Source: Lethocerus indicus (Eukaryota > Arthropoda > Insecta > Hemiptera > Belostomatidae). Taken from it: DNA of 64,000 nucleotides. Location: NCBI GenBank assembly GCA_019843655.1, contig JACDQD010000001.1:42352230-42416229 (forward strand), read 5' to 3'. A program made the position numbers and the translations under genes. Positions 23,276 through 35,424 of the stretch are shown in pieces. The notes under the pieces are model-generated. The model did no database searches, was not told the DNA's origin, and saw only the letters and a list, made by a program, of their open reading frames with translations. Position 1 is the stretch's first letter, and the number at the start of each line of letters is the position of its first letter.

Positions 23276-24610
23276 ATTCATTGGGTGCACTTGCACCGAT
23301 AAACTAGCGCCCCCTGAGGGTGGTGCGGAAATGTACTTAACTAAAGTTCGTTGGTTTCACTTGCACCGATAAACCGACTAAAGTTCGTTGGTTTCACTTG
23401 CACCGATAAACTAGCGCCCCCTGAGGGTGGTGCGGAAATGTACTTAACTAAAGTTCGTTGGTTTCACTTGCACCGATAAACTAGCGCCCCCTGAGGGTGG
23501 TGCGGAAATGTACTTAACTAAAGTTCGTTGGTTTCACTTGCACCGATAAACTAGCGCCCCCTGAGGGTGGTGCGGAAATGTACTTAACTAAAGTTCGTTG
23601 GTTTCACTTGCACCGATAAACTAGCGCCCCCTGAGGGTGGTGCGGAAATGTATAACTAAAGTTCGTTGGTTTCACTTGCACCGATAAACTGGCGCCCCCT
23701 GAGGGTGGTGCGGAAATGTACTTAACTAAAGTTCGTTGGTTTCACTTGCACCGATAAACTAGCGCCCCCTGAGGGTGGTGCGGAAATGTACTTAACTAAA
23801 GTTCGTTGGTTTCACTTGCACCGATAAACTAGCGCCCCCTGAGGGTGGTGCGGAAATGTACTTAACTAAAGTTCGTTGGGTGCACCTGCACCGATAAACT
23901 AGCGCCCCTGAGGGTGGTGCGGAAATGTATAACTAAAGTTCGTTGGTTTCACTTGCACCGATAAACTGGCGCCCCTGAGGGTGGTGCGGAAATGTACTTA
24001 ACTAAAGTTCGTTGGGTGCACCTTCACCGATAAACTAGCGCCCCCTGAGGGTGGTGCGGAAATGTACTTAACTAAAGTTCGTTGGTTTCACCTGCACCGA
24101 TAAACTAGCGCCCCCTGAGGGTGGTGCGGAAGTGTACTTAACTAAAGTTCGTTGCTATGGGGAAGTCCGATTAACTAGATTACTATAAATAAACATTTTT
24201 CAATAAATTTTGGATCGACAGGTTAACTTTTATGATCGTAAATACACAATACCAGATTGGTTTCCTGTCATCTATTTGGAAGTCACAGCCTAATAGTTGT
24301 GACCAGTTGTGTGATCGAATATATTTTTGACTGATAATCCGACAAAGACTTAAGCCGACGAACAAAATCTCTCCGAACCCAAATAAGACAAACAGCATCT
24401 CGAAAAACACATTAACAAGACACATATAAATACACACAACAGACAACCACCACACTACAAGTGACAGTGACAGTGCAGTGAGGATGCCCACAAAAAATAT
24501 CCAAAGTGAATAACACATCTACTGAACATGGCGTGCAGTGGAACCCGGTCTAGCAAATGACCAAATCAGCGAGAGGAGACAGAAACGCACGAAATCTACG
24601 GTATTCCAAC
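23276..24610 (+). mobile_element. Family B repeat copy 4, with expanded tandem array
   Basis: Consists of the tandem array 23280-24153, the shared middle part (TTTTATGATCGTAAATACAC, AATACCAGATTGG) and a degraded ribozyme-like end at 24517-24560 (CTGAACA, GGAACCCGGTCTAGC). It ends 250 bases before the Gfrl-like exon at 24863. Confidence 0.8.
23280..24153 (+). repeat. Tandem array, about 13 copies of a 70-bp unit
   Basis: Unit start GGTTTCACTTGCACCGATAA is followed by ACTAGCGCCCCCTGAGGGTG and by GTGCGGAAATGTACTTAACT, then AAAGTTCGTT. Spacing is 70 bases between perfect copies (for example 23461 and 23531). One unit is internally deleted (near 23364), three lack one or two bases, and leaders alternate between GGTTTCAC and GGGTGCAC. 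Confidence 0.95.
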
Positions 24611-24862
24611 CCCTCGCAGACTGCGAAATAGGTATTGTAATCCAAATTAATTAGGTTCAGTAAAAGTTCACGGAATACAACTGACGATGGTGAAAAGCCA
24701 AAACCTGTCTGGCATGGGTCCGGTAAGGAAAAGAAACTAGAGTCGACATCTATGGAAATCCTCCACCTTCATTCCTTTCACCAGTTTTACTAGAGAGTAC
24801 GGTCGTGACGAAATTAATTTTGTACTTTTATATTAATTCATTGTCCGTTTTCTGTCTTGCAG

Positions 24863-24982
24863 GGGAAGAAAAATCGAGTGTGGAAACTTTGAACTGTCTA
24901 TTGGCCAGACAGTTATGTTTCGAGGACCCTTCTTGCTCCCCCATACTGGAAACTATACCCAGAGTTTGCGGACCCGAATCTG
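24863..24982 (+). CDS. Gfrl: Internal exon of GDNF-family-receptor-alpha-like protein: first half of a cysteine-rich receptor domain
   Basis: The exon is 120 bp (40 codons). It follows a pyrimidine-rich acceptor (TGTCTTGCAG ending at 24862) and ends at a consensus donor, G|GTGAGT, at 24983. Both junctions are phase 1. The peptide has four cysteines in the order NC, LCF, SCS, VCG, within LNCLLARQLCFEDPSC and ending IPRVCGPES. This is the opening pattern of a GFR-alpha domain: Cys, helix, Cys, Cys, helix, Cys. Family members are cell-surface co-receptors for GDNF-like ligands, usually GPI-anchored in vertebrates; the insect homologue is less well characterised. The start at 24863 is a splice site, since no translation start is needed here. 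Upstream exons with a signal peptide were not recognised in the window. The product call rests on my recall of the family pattern and was not searched. Confidence 0.87.
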
Positions 24983-25006
24983 GTGAGTCAACAATTTGCG
25001 TATTAT

Positions 25007-25057
25007 TTCAATGTCGCTTATTGTATTTTACAGTTGTGACAATAAAGCAGTTAAAGA
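25007..25057 (+). repeat. Repeat D fragment next to the exon donor
   Basis: TCAATGTCGCTTATTGTATT and TTTTACAGTTGTGACAATAA match the 3' ends of the copies at 14311 and 53775. It starts 24 bases after the donor of exon 24863-24982 and carries an acceptor-like TTTTACAG. Confidence 0.6.
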
Positions 25058-26690
25058 AAGTGGAACAAGGAACACAAGTATATTCCTGATACCGGAATAA
25101 CCGCCGGCATTATTCTGAGGAATAGGAGTCAAAAATTCACGCGAAAAGGACCAGAAATTATATACACCGAAACCGATATTAAACATGGCCGACTGAGAAA
25201 TGTTCACGGAACGTATACACGAACGAAAAACCGCCGACGCAGAGGGACATTGAAGGCCGGCGGATCGCTCGAAAAACCAGTCTGGAATAAGTCGAGGAAT
25301 CGCATACGGCGAAAATGGATTAGGAATAGAGCGGATAAAGGAGAAGCCCGGCTCCGGCGAGGAATCAGAGATGAAGATTGTGACGTGGAAAAAGCGAGGC
25401 GAATTTTCAGGACGGCACCTCCCCGACCGAGGTCCCTGACTGGGAGGACGAGAAATAATATTTCGGATGTCGGCGATAAGAAGGCTTATCGGGACGGCGG
25501 TAAATCAGAACCATTTCTCAAACCACCACTCGGCTGCCACTCTGTGACAGAGATGCCGGCCCGTCTCAGGTAACCCTTTTTAGCTTACCACACCTTGAAT
25601 TCCCATACCCGACTCCAAATACCCACTCCCGTGTTATATTCAAACCGTCAATTGGGATGATTAGCGCCATCATAATTGATATTGACCAACAAGCTCACAG
25701 TCCACAAAGCCATATTGAAACCGACGTGAGCATACGGGGACAGAAATCCAATCCGGAAATGCCGATCGAAAGTCCATCGAACCGACCTTAATGCTCCCCG
25801 GTATCTTTCAAATCGCACCATTCCCCACCTTTTAATTTCGATTAATTAACCGGTCGTTAAGTGAAACTAAGCAATATCACTGAAGATATTTATACAAAGT
25901 TTGATAATTATGCTCCTTTGTACTTTAAACTCAAAATTTCATGCACGATATCGGATTTTTAAGGGCAATATTTTCTCGATTACAAATGTTTGGGAAGAAT
26001 ATACATACACATGTAGGGAACGATTTACGAGCCTGCATAAATCTGTTCAGCATTGAATATATATATATTTATTTATATATCAGACATTTAAAAAAATAAA
26101 GTGCTGTTTTTCTCTGGGCGATTAAGAAAATCAGTAGCAACGCAGTTGTGATGCATTGCTCATCCTTACGGGAATTTATACGGAGTCGAAACGCCCGTCT
26201 GAAAAAATATATCACGGCATTAGGTGAAAAGAATAACGAGTGAAATACTGCCGGTATAACTCTCCGAGTTGTTGTCCCGAAACAATGGCGCGCCCCGGTT
26301 CAATATCGGCAATTCCTCATCGCCCGAGATCAGTTTTGAAAAACCCATAAAAAAAAAGCTCGTTGTCTTGCCAAGCTGCGAAAGTCCCTTTATCAAGCTT
26401 CGAACAGCCGGTCAAGGAATGACGTCCGGTGCCCTGAACATCGATAAGAGGACAAAAAATAATACCCCGATATATATAAACTTGACAGCCAACTATATTA
26501 CAGTGTACTCGGGAGAGTGCTCCATTGACAAACACTCCATTAAAAACAAAAGACTATAGACAAAGTATCGACCTTTTTTATTTAAAAAATGTATGACGAA
26601 ATAAGGAAATTAAAAACCTGCATAACTTATGAAACGGATTGACGGAGGAAATTAGGCAAAAAGTGAAATTGTAAGGTCTTGATAACTCGA
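25058..26690. other. Intronic stretch, nothing recognised
   Basis: A + frame of 107 codons at 25250-25573 is Arg/Lys-rich without a recognised domain and is treated as chance. No shared repeat was seen. Confidence 0.45.
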
Positions 26691-26718
26691 TGTTCTGTCT
26701 CTTCTCGCTGTTTTGGTC

Positions 26719-26776
<58 letters not shown>

Positions 26777-27020
26777 CTAGCAAAAGACCACACCAGCGAG
26801 AGGAGACAGAAATGAACGAAATCTACGGTATTCCCTGAAATATACGGCTGGATGCGTGTGCGCGGCGCTAGAGTTAGGCAATACAGAGATACACCTGAGT
26901 TTGGACGGTGTAGTATCAGCGCCCTGTCCACGTTCAGTTCATCTCCAGTTGGGGAAATGTTTATCCCCCGCTTTTATTATTCCATTTTGTTAAAATAAAA
27001 TAAATAAATGTTCGAATTAA
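26691..27020. mobile_element. Family B copy 5 with palindromic left end and (TA)n centre
   Basis: The right part (26773-27020) matches the outer half of 21600-21860 in reverse, including CGGCTGGATGCGTGTGCGCG, GGACGGTGTAGTATCAGCGC and CATCTCCAGTTGGGGAAATG. The left 26691-26720 is the inverted complement of 26773-26810 across a TA run. Confidence 0.75.
26721..26772. repeat. (AT)n microsatellite, 26 units
   Basis: Perfect run lying exactly at the centre of a palindrome. Confidence 0.95.
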
Positions 27021-30000
27021 ATTGAAATTAACAGTAACATTGTAGTGAGAGTGTCGATAAGACGATTGCTAACTAATTTATTGATGGCATTTGTGGGCGG
27101 CGGCTGAATATGAAACTACGCTATTGGAAACACTCACAGACGAGAAAACAGGTATTCCACTCTTCATAACTGTACTATTGTTATTATACGAGATTTACTC
27201 ATTCTATGTGTTACTAATACTGCGGAATTAAACAGCCTGACGGTAGAATTCTGTCGATTATACAAGCGTAAAATTGCAACAGGGGGATTACGTCGCAGAG
27301 GATTAATTCCCGTTCCAAAACAACGGCCATTTGTCTCGTTACTTAATGAAAGGTCCTCGTGGATAAATAATGTTATTAATTGAGCGAGGAATAGGGTAGT
27401 GGGGAAGGAGACGGCGTAGGAAGCGGCGTGGTGTCCCCGCCCCCTCGGGAAATGTAACGGACGGGAACTCCTCAAATATTCATCAGGATTTATGAATATT
27501 TGGGAGGCGCAGTGCCGAGCTCGACTTTTCACAGGCCGGGGGGAAGACGTCCGCCTGTCCTTTGATTCGACAATATTTCATCTCTAGAAGTCGATTCCCA
27601 ACCCCCGATAATAAATAATATTCGACCGATACGCCGACCTCTGAATTTATACTGTTTGATTTATTTTTTCTAAATAGAGGTCAATGTTATTATCCGTATG
27701 GTTTATACACCGTGTTCTGGGTTAGAGTTTAATTTATATACAGCATCGATTGTAAATTACAGATCGGTTCTGGCACTACAACGCGGTCGATAGCACAAAA
27801 TCAGTAACTTAGCGTGCCGATAGATAGAACTGTCGCACTACGTATTCGTGGGACATTATTTTTTTAACAGTTCAGACAGGATGCTTCTGTAATTGACTGT
27901 CGGGATTAAATCCCGAGTCAGAGAGCAACGCGGGACTGACGAAAAGACATATACATATAATAATTGATTGTTAAAACCGTCCTAAGTGCTATTTTTGGTT
28001 TGTCGGAATCGGAGAAGAGTGATTCGGGCGAAAATCCCGGTGAATATTTGTCGCCGGTTGTTGGCAAGACCAAACGGAAATGTAGCGCGGAATAGGGACA
28101 CGTTTCTCCCATTATACCAACGGGTCACGTCCCCGGGCCTCCATCCACTCCTCGATACCGTTTCAGCCGCGCTGACTTTTCGCCTATGAAATATTCCGGG
28201 CGGGCTTTTACTTAAAGCACCCGCCCTGGTATATATTAGTGTCGGATCCGGTGGTTATCGCCGCACTTTACCGGCCGCTAAAGTTCGGTCGAATTATCCG
28301 CGGTGAGTGGGGAGAATTTCATTTTTTTAAATTCCCAGTCACCACTCAGTTTGTAGGGTAGCGGCCTAGTTTACTGTGTCAAATTTTCGAGAGACCACAA
28401 CGTACGCTGGGCCATACATTCGGTCTACGCCGGATCGATCGATCCGACGTGATATTCGGGCATCTCGACACTAATTGGCCTAACATACCCACTGTAATTC
28501 AATGCGGACAACTCACTCCCCGATTCACATTGTTTGCAGCCCTAATCCTCTAGTCCAGCGGTCGGGCACACAGCTCCCCGGCCCAAGGAGGAACTCAACG
28601 ATCTACAGAAGATAGAATTGAAGTTATTAGATTCGTTTAACGAAGAAAATATAATAAAATGTAGTAGCCGGGTTTTAATTTTCAACCGTCAGCAGAACGA
28701 CGGTCGTGCAAGTCGAACGCTATACATTTGTAAAAATCGGCCTCACGCTTCAAAAACGTCCCCGCGAACATTTTAAATCGGAACGATGTTCGGGACGTGC
28801 TTTCCCGTCATATGTTATTCCGAATCGCGGTCCTAAAAAGAAAGAACAAAGCATTACAATAGGGAAACAACAATACGTCGAAATTTCATTGGCGGTAATT
28901 AGGTATCCCAATTTCCCATTCGACCGGATGAAACCAGACACTTTCAATCAATTGTAATGAATTGGCTGGGCTTGGCAAGGCGCGGGTCTCAATTAAACGG
29001 CGGAAGACTGAAATGGGGCTCGGGTGGGCCCAAGTGTTTGCCTATAATGCCGCTCTGAATGCCTCCGGCCGAGATATCCATGCGGAATGAGATAAGGAGC
29101 GCGCTCGATTCTAGAGTCGGGTCATGTCCCGGCCCCATCAAATCGGAGACTCCGCCGCCCCAACCGCCAGCCATCAATTATTACTCTGTCTTTGAAAAAA
29201 TTGAAAACGTTCTCCAGTACTGCGATTAAACGATGAAGGATCCTTTCGCGGCCGTTTAATGTCGTAATTTCAGAATGGCTTTCGAAAGCGCCGATCCGAC
29301 ATTTAAATCGCCGTCACCTCCACTCGGTCCCCGATTAAAAGAAGAAAAATTTAACCGAGAAATTGAAAAATTGCCGCACTAAAGTAATAATAATTTAACT
29401 TTATAACACGGTGGAAACGTTTCAGTTTAAACAACAGTTCCTCTCGATATTCAGTTTAGGCGAGGATACAATTGATTAATAGCGATTAGATGATGTCACA
29501 GCCATTGCCCTGTTACTGTGGCGGGGTTTTTTACTTCGCACACGATTTTCTTCTCTTATTATTCTTTCAAGTTATAGCGATGGAAATAATTGTGTCGAAT
29601 CCTGAAAAATGATAAAAAAATGGCTTACTCGAAATTTAACTAACAATAAATTATACGCCGAATTATTCTCGAATTATTAAAGGATATAGATTTTAAAAAT
29701 AAAATGGGGATTTAAACACTATTTTTGATTAAAGAAATTTTCGTCGCTAAAAAAAAGGCTTGTATGCCGCAAGTAATGTTATCGAAAATTTGTCGCGTAA
29801 TTAAAACCGCCCAATTCTGTATGAAAGATGTACTTAAGACTGGTGCCCTTATTGGTATCCATAGTTGGTACAACTACATGAAAACATTTCGAATGCTCTG
29901 GGTTCAGGATCGCATTACCACTAAACAAATACTAAGTTACTAGGGACACTAAGGAGGTAGTTCTTAGCGTCGAGGCGTTAGGACCACTGAAAATAGGCTC

Positions 30001-30339
30001 TGACTTTCCGGTAAAATCTTCCGTATCGACCGGTGTTTTCATCATTCATAGCGCCGCTGCATGGCATTATAATAAGAGTAGAGAAATCCGCCCAAAAAAT
30101 TGTCTACCTTCTGCGGAGGGTCTTAGTGCGAGGAGTGAAGTCCCCCTCACCGGCTGGATGGGAGTGGAGCGGCAACGCGGTAGGCGGGGCCCATTAAACT
30201 TTAAAGCCCGGTCTCAGAGTCCGTCGACGCCCCACCTTTTAACTATTTACCCCCCGACCGAAAAGCCCCGCTCCGATTTGTCCCACATCGCTGAAACAAA
30301 CTTTCCCACCCCCTCTTCTACACTATTGATATACAAAAA
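27021..30339. other. Intronic stretch, nothing recognised
   Basis: Short frames only. A + frame at 29725-29943 has no recognised motif. No shared repeat was seen. Confidence 0.45.
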
Positions 30340-30545
30340 AACTTAATTTTCTCCGTTTTATTTGTTATCCATTCTTTATAGGTACAATTGCGGAAAATTT
30401 CATATATCACTTGTTCATCCCGATAAATTAGCCACAGTGGAGGGGAGGATAATGGATGGGTAACAGAGGAGAGAGAGATAACGAATGTATTGGGATGAGG
30501 AGTGAGACGAGGATGGAACTTTAGGAACCGGAATTTCAACTGTCT
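30340..30545 (-). mobile_element. Jockey-like LINE fragment
   Basis: The minus strand encodes FRFLKFHPRLTPHPN and SLSSVTHPLSSP, matching the C-terminal end of the RT at 1715. The 3' part includes TAGGTACAATTGCGGAAAAT (+ strand), shared with 36870-36900. Confidence 0.75.
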
Positions 30546-31114
30546 GCTCTTTAATGCGAACGGGCCACCCTATTCAAATTGAACGTTTCTTATTGTTTTT
30601 CATCTCGTTTTATTCATTCCACTCAGCAGTATGCTTTCGGCCGTCGTCGGGCCTTCAAGTTATTCATTGGCGGACGGCAATGGGCCCCGGGGTGCGCACT
30701 GTTAATGAGTTATTATAACCGTTGTTTTGTGTTACACCCCGGCCGTGTAATTGTTCCCGAACGCAAGGCGCAATAAACGCGCGAGTGGATTTTGTAATTG
30801 AAATTTTTTATGAAAAATTGAGCTCGTGAAGAGTCGGTGTCGAGAAAGACGAAGGGACACCCGGGACGGTCGCGTACGGCCGATCGAAAAATGGAAAACA
30901 TCGACGCAGGAACAGTGTGACGACAGTTATTAGCGGCAATCCGCATCCTCTTGAAAAATGCCAACATTATCCGGCTCCGAACGCTGAGAAAATGAAAATG
31001 TGGGTTCAGCTACATATAAAATACATACGCAAATATAATATAGTATAATCTTTATCTTTAAGGCGGTAAACATTTGGAGTCGGCAATATTTTTCTGGAAG
31101 TTTCCGTTATAATA

Positions 31115-31190
31115 TTTCGTTTTCCCCTATTTATTTTCATGTAATATATAATGAATATCACCCGGGGGATCAATAAGCATTAATATTCAT
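31115..31190. repeat. Repeat G copy 1
   Basis: CCCCTATTTATTTTCATG and ATATAATGAATATCACCCGG followed by GGG match 34215-34285. Confidence 0.65.
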
Positions 31191-33131
31191 ATGTACATAT
31201 AATATATATTATATATATAATACGTACGTATAATATTTACGTTTTAGGCGGTATAATTTTTTAGTTCTATTGTTTTTGTTGAAATTCACCTGATTTCTCG
31301 TATCATAATTTTGTTAGTTATTTCCTCCCCCTCCACAATTCGGATTTCTTTGGGTTGGAAATAGAATTGCTGTATAATTGTCTCTTATACTTAATATTAA
31401 ATACTAATTATAAACTCGGCGTGTGGATAGCATTCTTATAATTTCGATTGTAAGTAAATTACCTTTTATATAAAATTCAAGGCCGGGAGTCGTGGTCGGA
31501 GTACGAGTGGCTAACTGACCTAATCCGGGCTAAGATCAAACCACCGAGCGGAACAGATAACTGAGCCATAAATGATGGTGGGGGGAAGCACTCCGAGTAA
31601 TTAGGTCCGAGGGAGGCGGACGTCTGGGCCGGGATAGGCGCTCAGACTCCATATATCCACGGGAGTGTTAATAATTGTCCCTACGGCTGTCGGGCTCCGT
31701 TCCCATTATCGGTTTCAACGCCGGCCCTTCCTTCTTCCCCCTACCCGCTCTCACCCGAGAAACTAGATCGAGAAACTCCATTAAACAATCGAACGAAACG
31801 TGAGATTGAATTTGGGAATTTTCGGACGGACGGGGAATCCGGGCGTGAATATCGTAAACTGTTCATAATTAGCGGCACGATGAATCTGTTCCGTGGGTCG
31901 AAAAATCTGATTCAGAAAATTCGGCCACTCAAAATATGAATTGGTCCGGAGATGATTTATTCGAATTTACTCAACCGGCCGGAGCGTTATTCATCTTTTG
32001 TACTGAGAAGTTGATTAATTTGCGGACAGGTAAATTTCTTTGCCCTCCGCTATCCGAGCTACAAACATTTATATTGACGACTATAGAATAAATCTATGTC
32101 TAAATTGGCTAAAACATTGTAGTTTGAAAAGGAAAATTGAGCTACGAGCTACGGCTTCCCTATCCACCACCCCACCGCATTGTCGGCCCACTAGACATTT
32201 CGCCAGTTTGAGAGATGCAGCTTTTATTCCAGGCAGTCGAGGGGAAGCGGATTTTGAACTGCCGAATCAGAACTTTTTATTTAGGGCCTAGAAGTTTTAG
32301 AGCCGCTGAGGTAGTTGAAACTCGGGACTTAATTCGATAAGGCTTAATTCGCGGATACCTCGGCCGGAGATCATAAACGGAAGACGAGAACGGAGTATAC
32401 TTAAAAAAAAAACATCTCCGTTTGTTTCTAATTTTTAAAGTTAGATTGTTAAAAGTTAGATCCCGCCCGGTTTCTTGTCCCTGAGGCGACTGAGGAGAAG
32501 TATGAAGCCGGGCTTAATAATCTGAAGGAGTGGGCCTGCGAACTCCCGAACAATATCGAAGCTTACTTTATATGAGGTAACGCCCAACTCGGACCGTAAA
32601 CCCGAGACGAAGTTCTCCCGACCTAGAGGCCCGATATAAAGCCGACGGGCTAAAAGCGTTAATCCCCCCTCAAGTAATGATTGGCCGTGATGATATCCAG
32701 GATCCCCGCTTTATATAATTAAACACGCTCTAATGTATTAAACGCCGTGCGCGGCTTAGGGGAATTGAAATGTAATTTTTCCAGTATTTTGGGACCGACC
32801 GAGGGTCTAAATTTAGCTTCAATCTATGTAAAACCTATTAATTATAATTCAATTGAATAATAATTCTAATGTGGTAGTGTGGACAGGATGCTCGAAACGA
32901 GGTACTGAATCTTACTATATCAACGAGTGGAAGAAGAACGTAAGAATGATACATTCATATATAAAAATTATTTTTTATAATTCATCTTTTAAGTCTTTAA
33001 AATTAAATCATTGTCCACGTTGTCTACAGAAAGGAAATTTAAGTGCCACTTACGAACGCATAGGCGAATGAACGGCCTTACAGAATGAAATTCATTGCCT
33101 TATCATATTACGGCCGATAATCCACAGATAT

Positions 33132-33179
<48 letters not shown>

Positions 33180-33940
33180 AATAAATAATCCGAAGCTAAA
33201 AATGATTAAAATACGATAATTTCATTCGCAATTTTTTTTTTATAATTACATTAGATAACTTCGGAAACAATTAAACTTCGGTGGACGTTCGAAACTTGAA
33301 GAAAATTCGGTCACAACATCCGCCACAAGAGCTAAGGCATTGAGTAGCAGCACATTTTTGGTAGGTCTCCTGACATTAAGAAGAGTAGAAACGATTAAAA
33401 CAAAGTGTAATTGTATACTTTGTATACGTATGACCAAAATTGCTTCAAATTATTGTGGATAGATAGAAGGTAACCACTGAACCAATGGGAATGGAGGCGA
33501 GCGTGGGTAAGTCGACGGCGGAATGGGCTCTGTCGATCGTCTAAAATCCCAGAGGGGTTTCTGTCTTTACTTTTAACCGGCGACCGGGGCCCAGCTACCC
33601 GGCCAAAGGGGTATAACAAGGACGGGCCCTTATTAGATTTGTTGGAGCCGGATCTGGGTTCGGAGCCAATACAATGGCGGCTGGAAATCGACGCCCTCTG
33701 ATGTATAAAGGGGGAATTGGGCCGGCGTTTGACATACGATTCGGATAATGGTGTTGCCAGCCCCTTCACAACTCCGCACCCGCGCCTCTAATAAACTTTA
33801 ATATCCTCCTCCTTTTGCGCTTTTTCAAGCCTGAAACCGGAGGGGAAAAAGGAGAATACGGTAATCGGAGATCGGTCGCTCTCCGGTTTTCACGACTTGA
33901 CCAGTCTGAGACCTAACTCCGGGACAGAACGCTTCTTATT
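31191..33940. other. Intronic stretch with one microsatellite
   Basis: Nothing coding was recognised. A (TA)n run lies at 33138-33175 and AT-rich palindromic sequence near 31196-31240. Confidence 0.45.
33138..33175. repeat. (TA)n microsatellite
   Basis: About 19 TA units after a short ACACATA lead. Confidence 0.93.
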
Positions 33941-34210
33941 TCGGGCCGCTTTTACCTTTTTTATTTATTGTACAATCGACCTTTATCGGTAGATTGGGAT
34001 CTACCGATATCTCGGTGTAACCCCATCCTTCTACGCCCCTATGTCCACGTCGGTTTCAATATGACTCTGTAGATTGTGAGTTTTGTTGTCTCAGATAAAT
34101 TATGATATCCCTTTTAGTAATGGCATTAGTAGTCCGAATTCAAGGTTTAAGTCAATTCTTTTGTCTCGGTCATGGGGATATGCACGGTACGAAGCGATAA
34201 TGTTTCCCGT
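33940..34210 (-). mobile_element. Jockey-like LINE fragment with internal deletion
   Basis: Begins with the 3' end TTTTATTTATTGTACAATCG (+ strand), then jumps to RT sequence. The minus strand gives HDRDKRIDLNLEFGLLMPLL, matching LKRTDLNRKFGLLRPLL of the 1715 copy. The middle of the protein is deleted. Confidence 0.72.
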
Positions 34211-34212
34211 CA

Positions 34213-34285
34213 TACAATATAGTTCTCCCCTATTTACTTGCATGGAATATATAATGAATATCACCCGGGGGACTGTGAGACGCAC
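34213..34285. repeat. Repeat G copy 2
   Basis: TCTCCCCTATTTACTTGCAT and ATAATGAATATCACCCGGGG match 31121-31180. It directly abuts the jockey fragment at 33940-34210. Confidence 0.65.
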
Positions 34286-35424
34286 CGATGTACTGCGCTC
34301 TACCTTCGGAACAATTACACATCGAGGCGTAAAACTGAACAACGTGTACTGGGGCATTAACAATACACCTGGGAGCTAGATACTGTCCCCGCTAAAGGTC
34401 TTGCCCACTCAAAATTTATCCTCGTAAATCTGTAATAACAATATTATATGAGGCCTATCGCAGGCTGAAATGGACATAAAAAAGAAATTTACGCCATTAT
34501 ATCTAATCGATTCTAAGTCTTCGGACACATACATATGTTTCGCGAGAAGAAATTGAAATGCTCAGGTCACATATTATTTGAAAGAGAATGTAATTGTTGG
34601 GACTATATGTGACATTTGTCGTTTTTTACCCTCGAGCTGAAGTATGTTTTGTACGTTATTAACAAATAAAGTATTTCTCTCAGAGTTTTGAACCAAACAA
34701 AAAATGATGAAACCACCAAATTAGAGTCCCCGGTTAAATTATCACTTCGGCGAAAAAAAAGGCAGTTTAAATTTCGCCCCCGGAAAGATTTAAATTTAAT
34801 TAAAACTTCGGACGGGTGCTGAAAAATTATTAATATGGGGAGGCCACAAAACTGTCGCAGTATTTTTTATGCAAAAAATAAGTTTATTATAACTTTATAG
34901 CAACGAAGGGAACTATCCTTAATGATACCTTCTGGACGATAGGGGCCGAAGCAGCATTTTGTATATCAGCGTACCAAAGAGAGGGGGGTAATACAAAAAA
35001 ACACTTAGATGTTACGACAAGAATATTAATTATGGAAGGGCATAGACTGCAATTCAATATTATATACCCGAACTATTTACTTGTATGTTTTCCCGTAGTC
35101 CCCATTCGATATGAAAGGGAATAAATACAGTTTACCACGCATGTTCACAGAAGATAAGAAATGAACCGATTAATTATGTTTTCGCAAAAAATCGTGATAA
35201 GAAACCTCTCCCCAATGTCGATCAGAACTGTTGAGACGCTAAGAAAAAAAATTTTCAGGTTTCAAAATACAGTTTTTAATTATTAATTTTTTCGTAAGTA
35301 ATAGTCGCAAGCTGTTATCTAGGAGTCTGTAATATCCTTTCTGTAAATTTGAGTCTTGTGTGTGTGGGGGAAAAATCGCGTACGCCCAGTTAATAAAAAG
35401 ACTAAAGAATGGAAACTGTTTCAG

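Larger units (their letters stand above)
1..24862. other. Upstream non-coding region (probable intron or 5' flank of the Gfrl-like gene)
   Basis: No conserved coding exon was recognised here. The acceptor at 24862 is phase 1, so at least one coding exon must lie upstream, either unrecognised in this interval or to the left of the window. The interval holds the longest jockey copy, the family A inverted repeat, family C MITEs, and the family B cluster from 21600. No promoter could be supported. Confidence 0.6.
24983..35424 (+). other. Gfrl: Phase-1 intron (10,442 bp) of the Gfrl-like gene
   Basis: The intron runs from GTGAGT at 24983 to TTTCAG at 35424. It splits one receptor domain. It contains a repeat D fragment 24 bases after the donor, a family B palindrome at 26691-26812, two antisense jockey fragments (30340-30545 and 33940-34210) and two repeat G copies. 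The boundaries follow from the frame and the cysteine pattern on each side; no transcript evidence was available. Confidence 0.82.

Noticed and set aside
23280..24153. CRISPR-like array
   Set aside because: Units are contiguous 70-bp tandem repeats without unique spacers, in a eukaryotic context.
25250..25573. 107-codon basic frame downstream of the first Gfrl-like exon
   Set aside because: Lies inside the intron, lacks splice support and any recognised motif.
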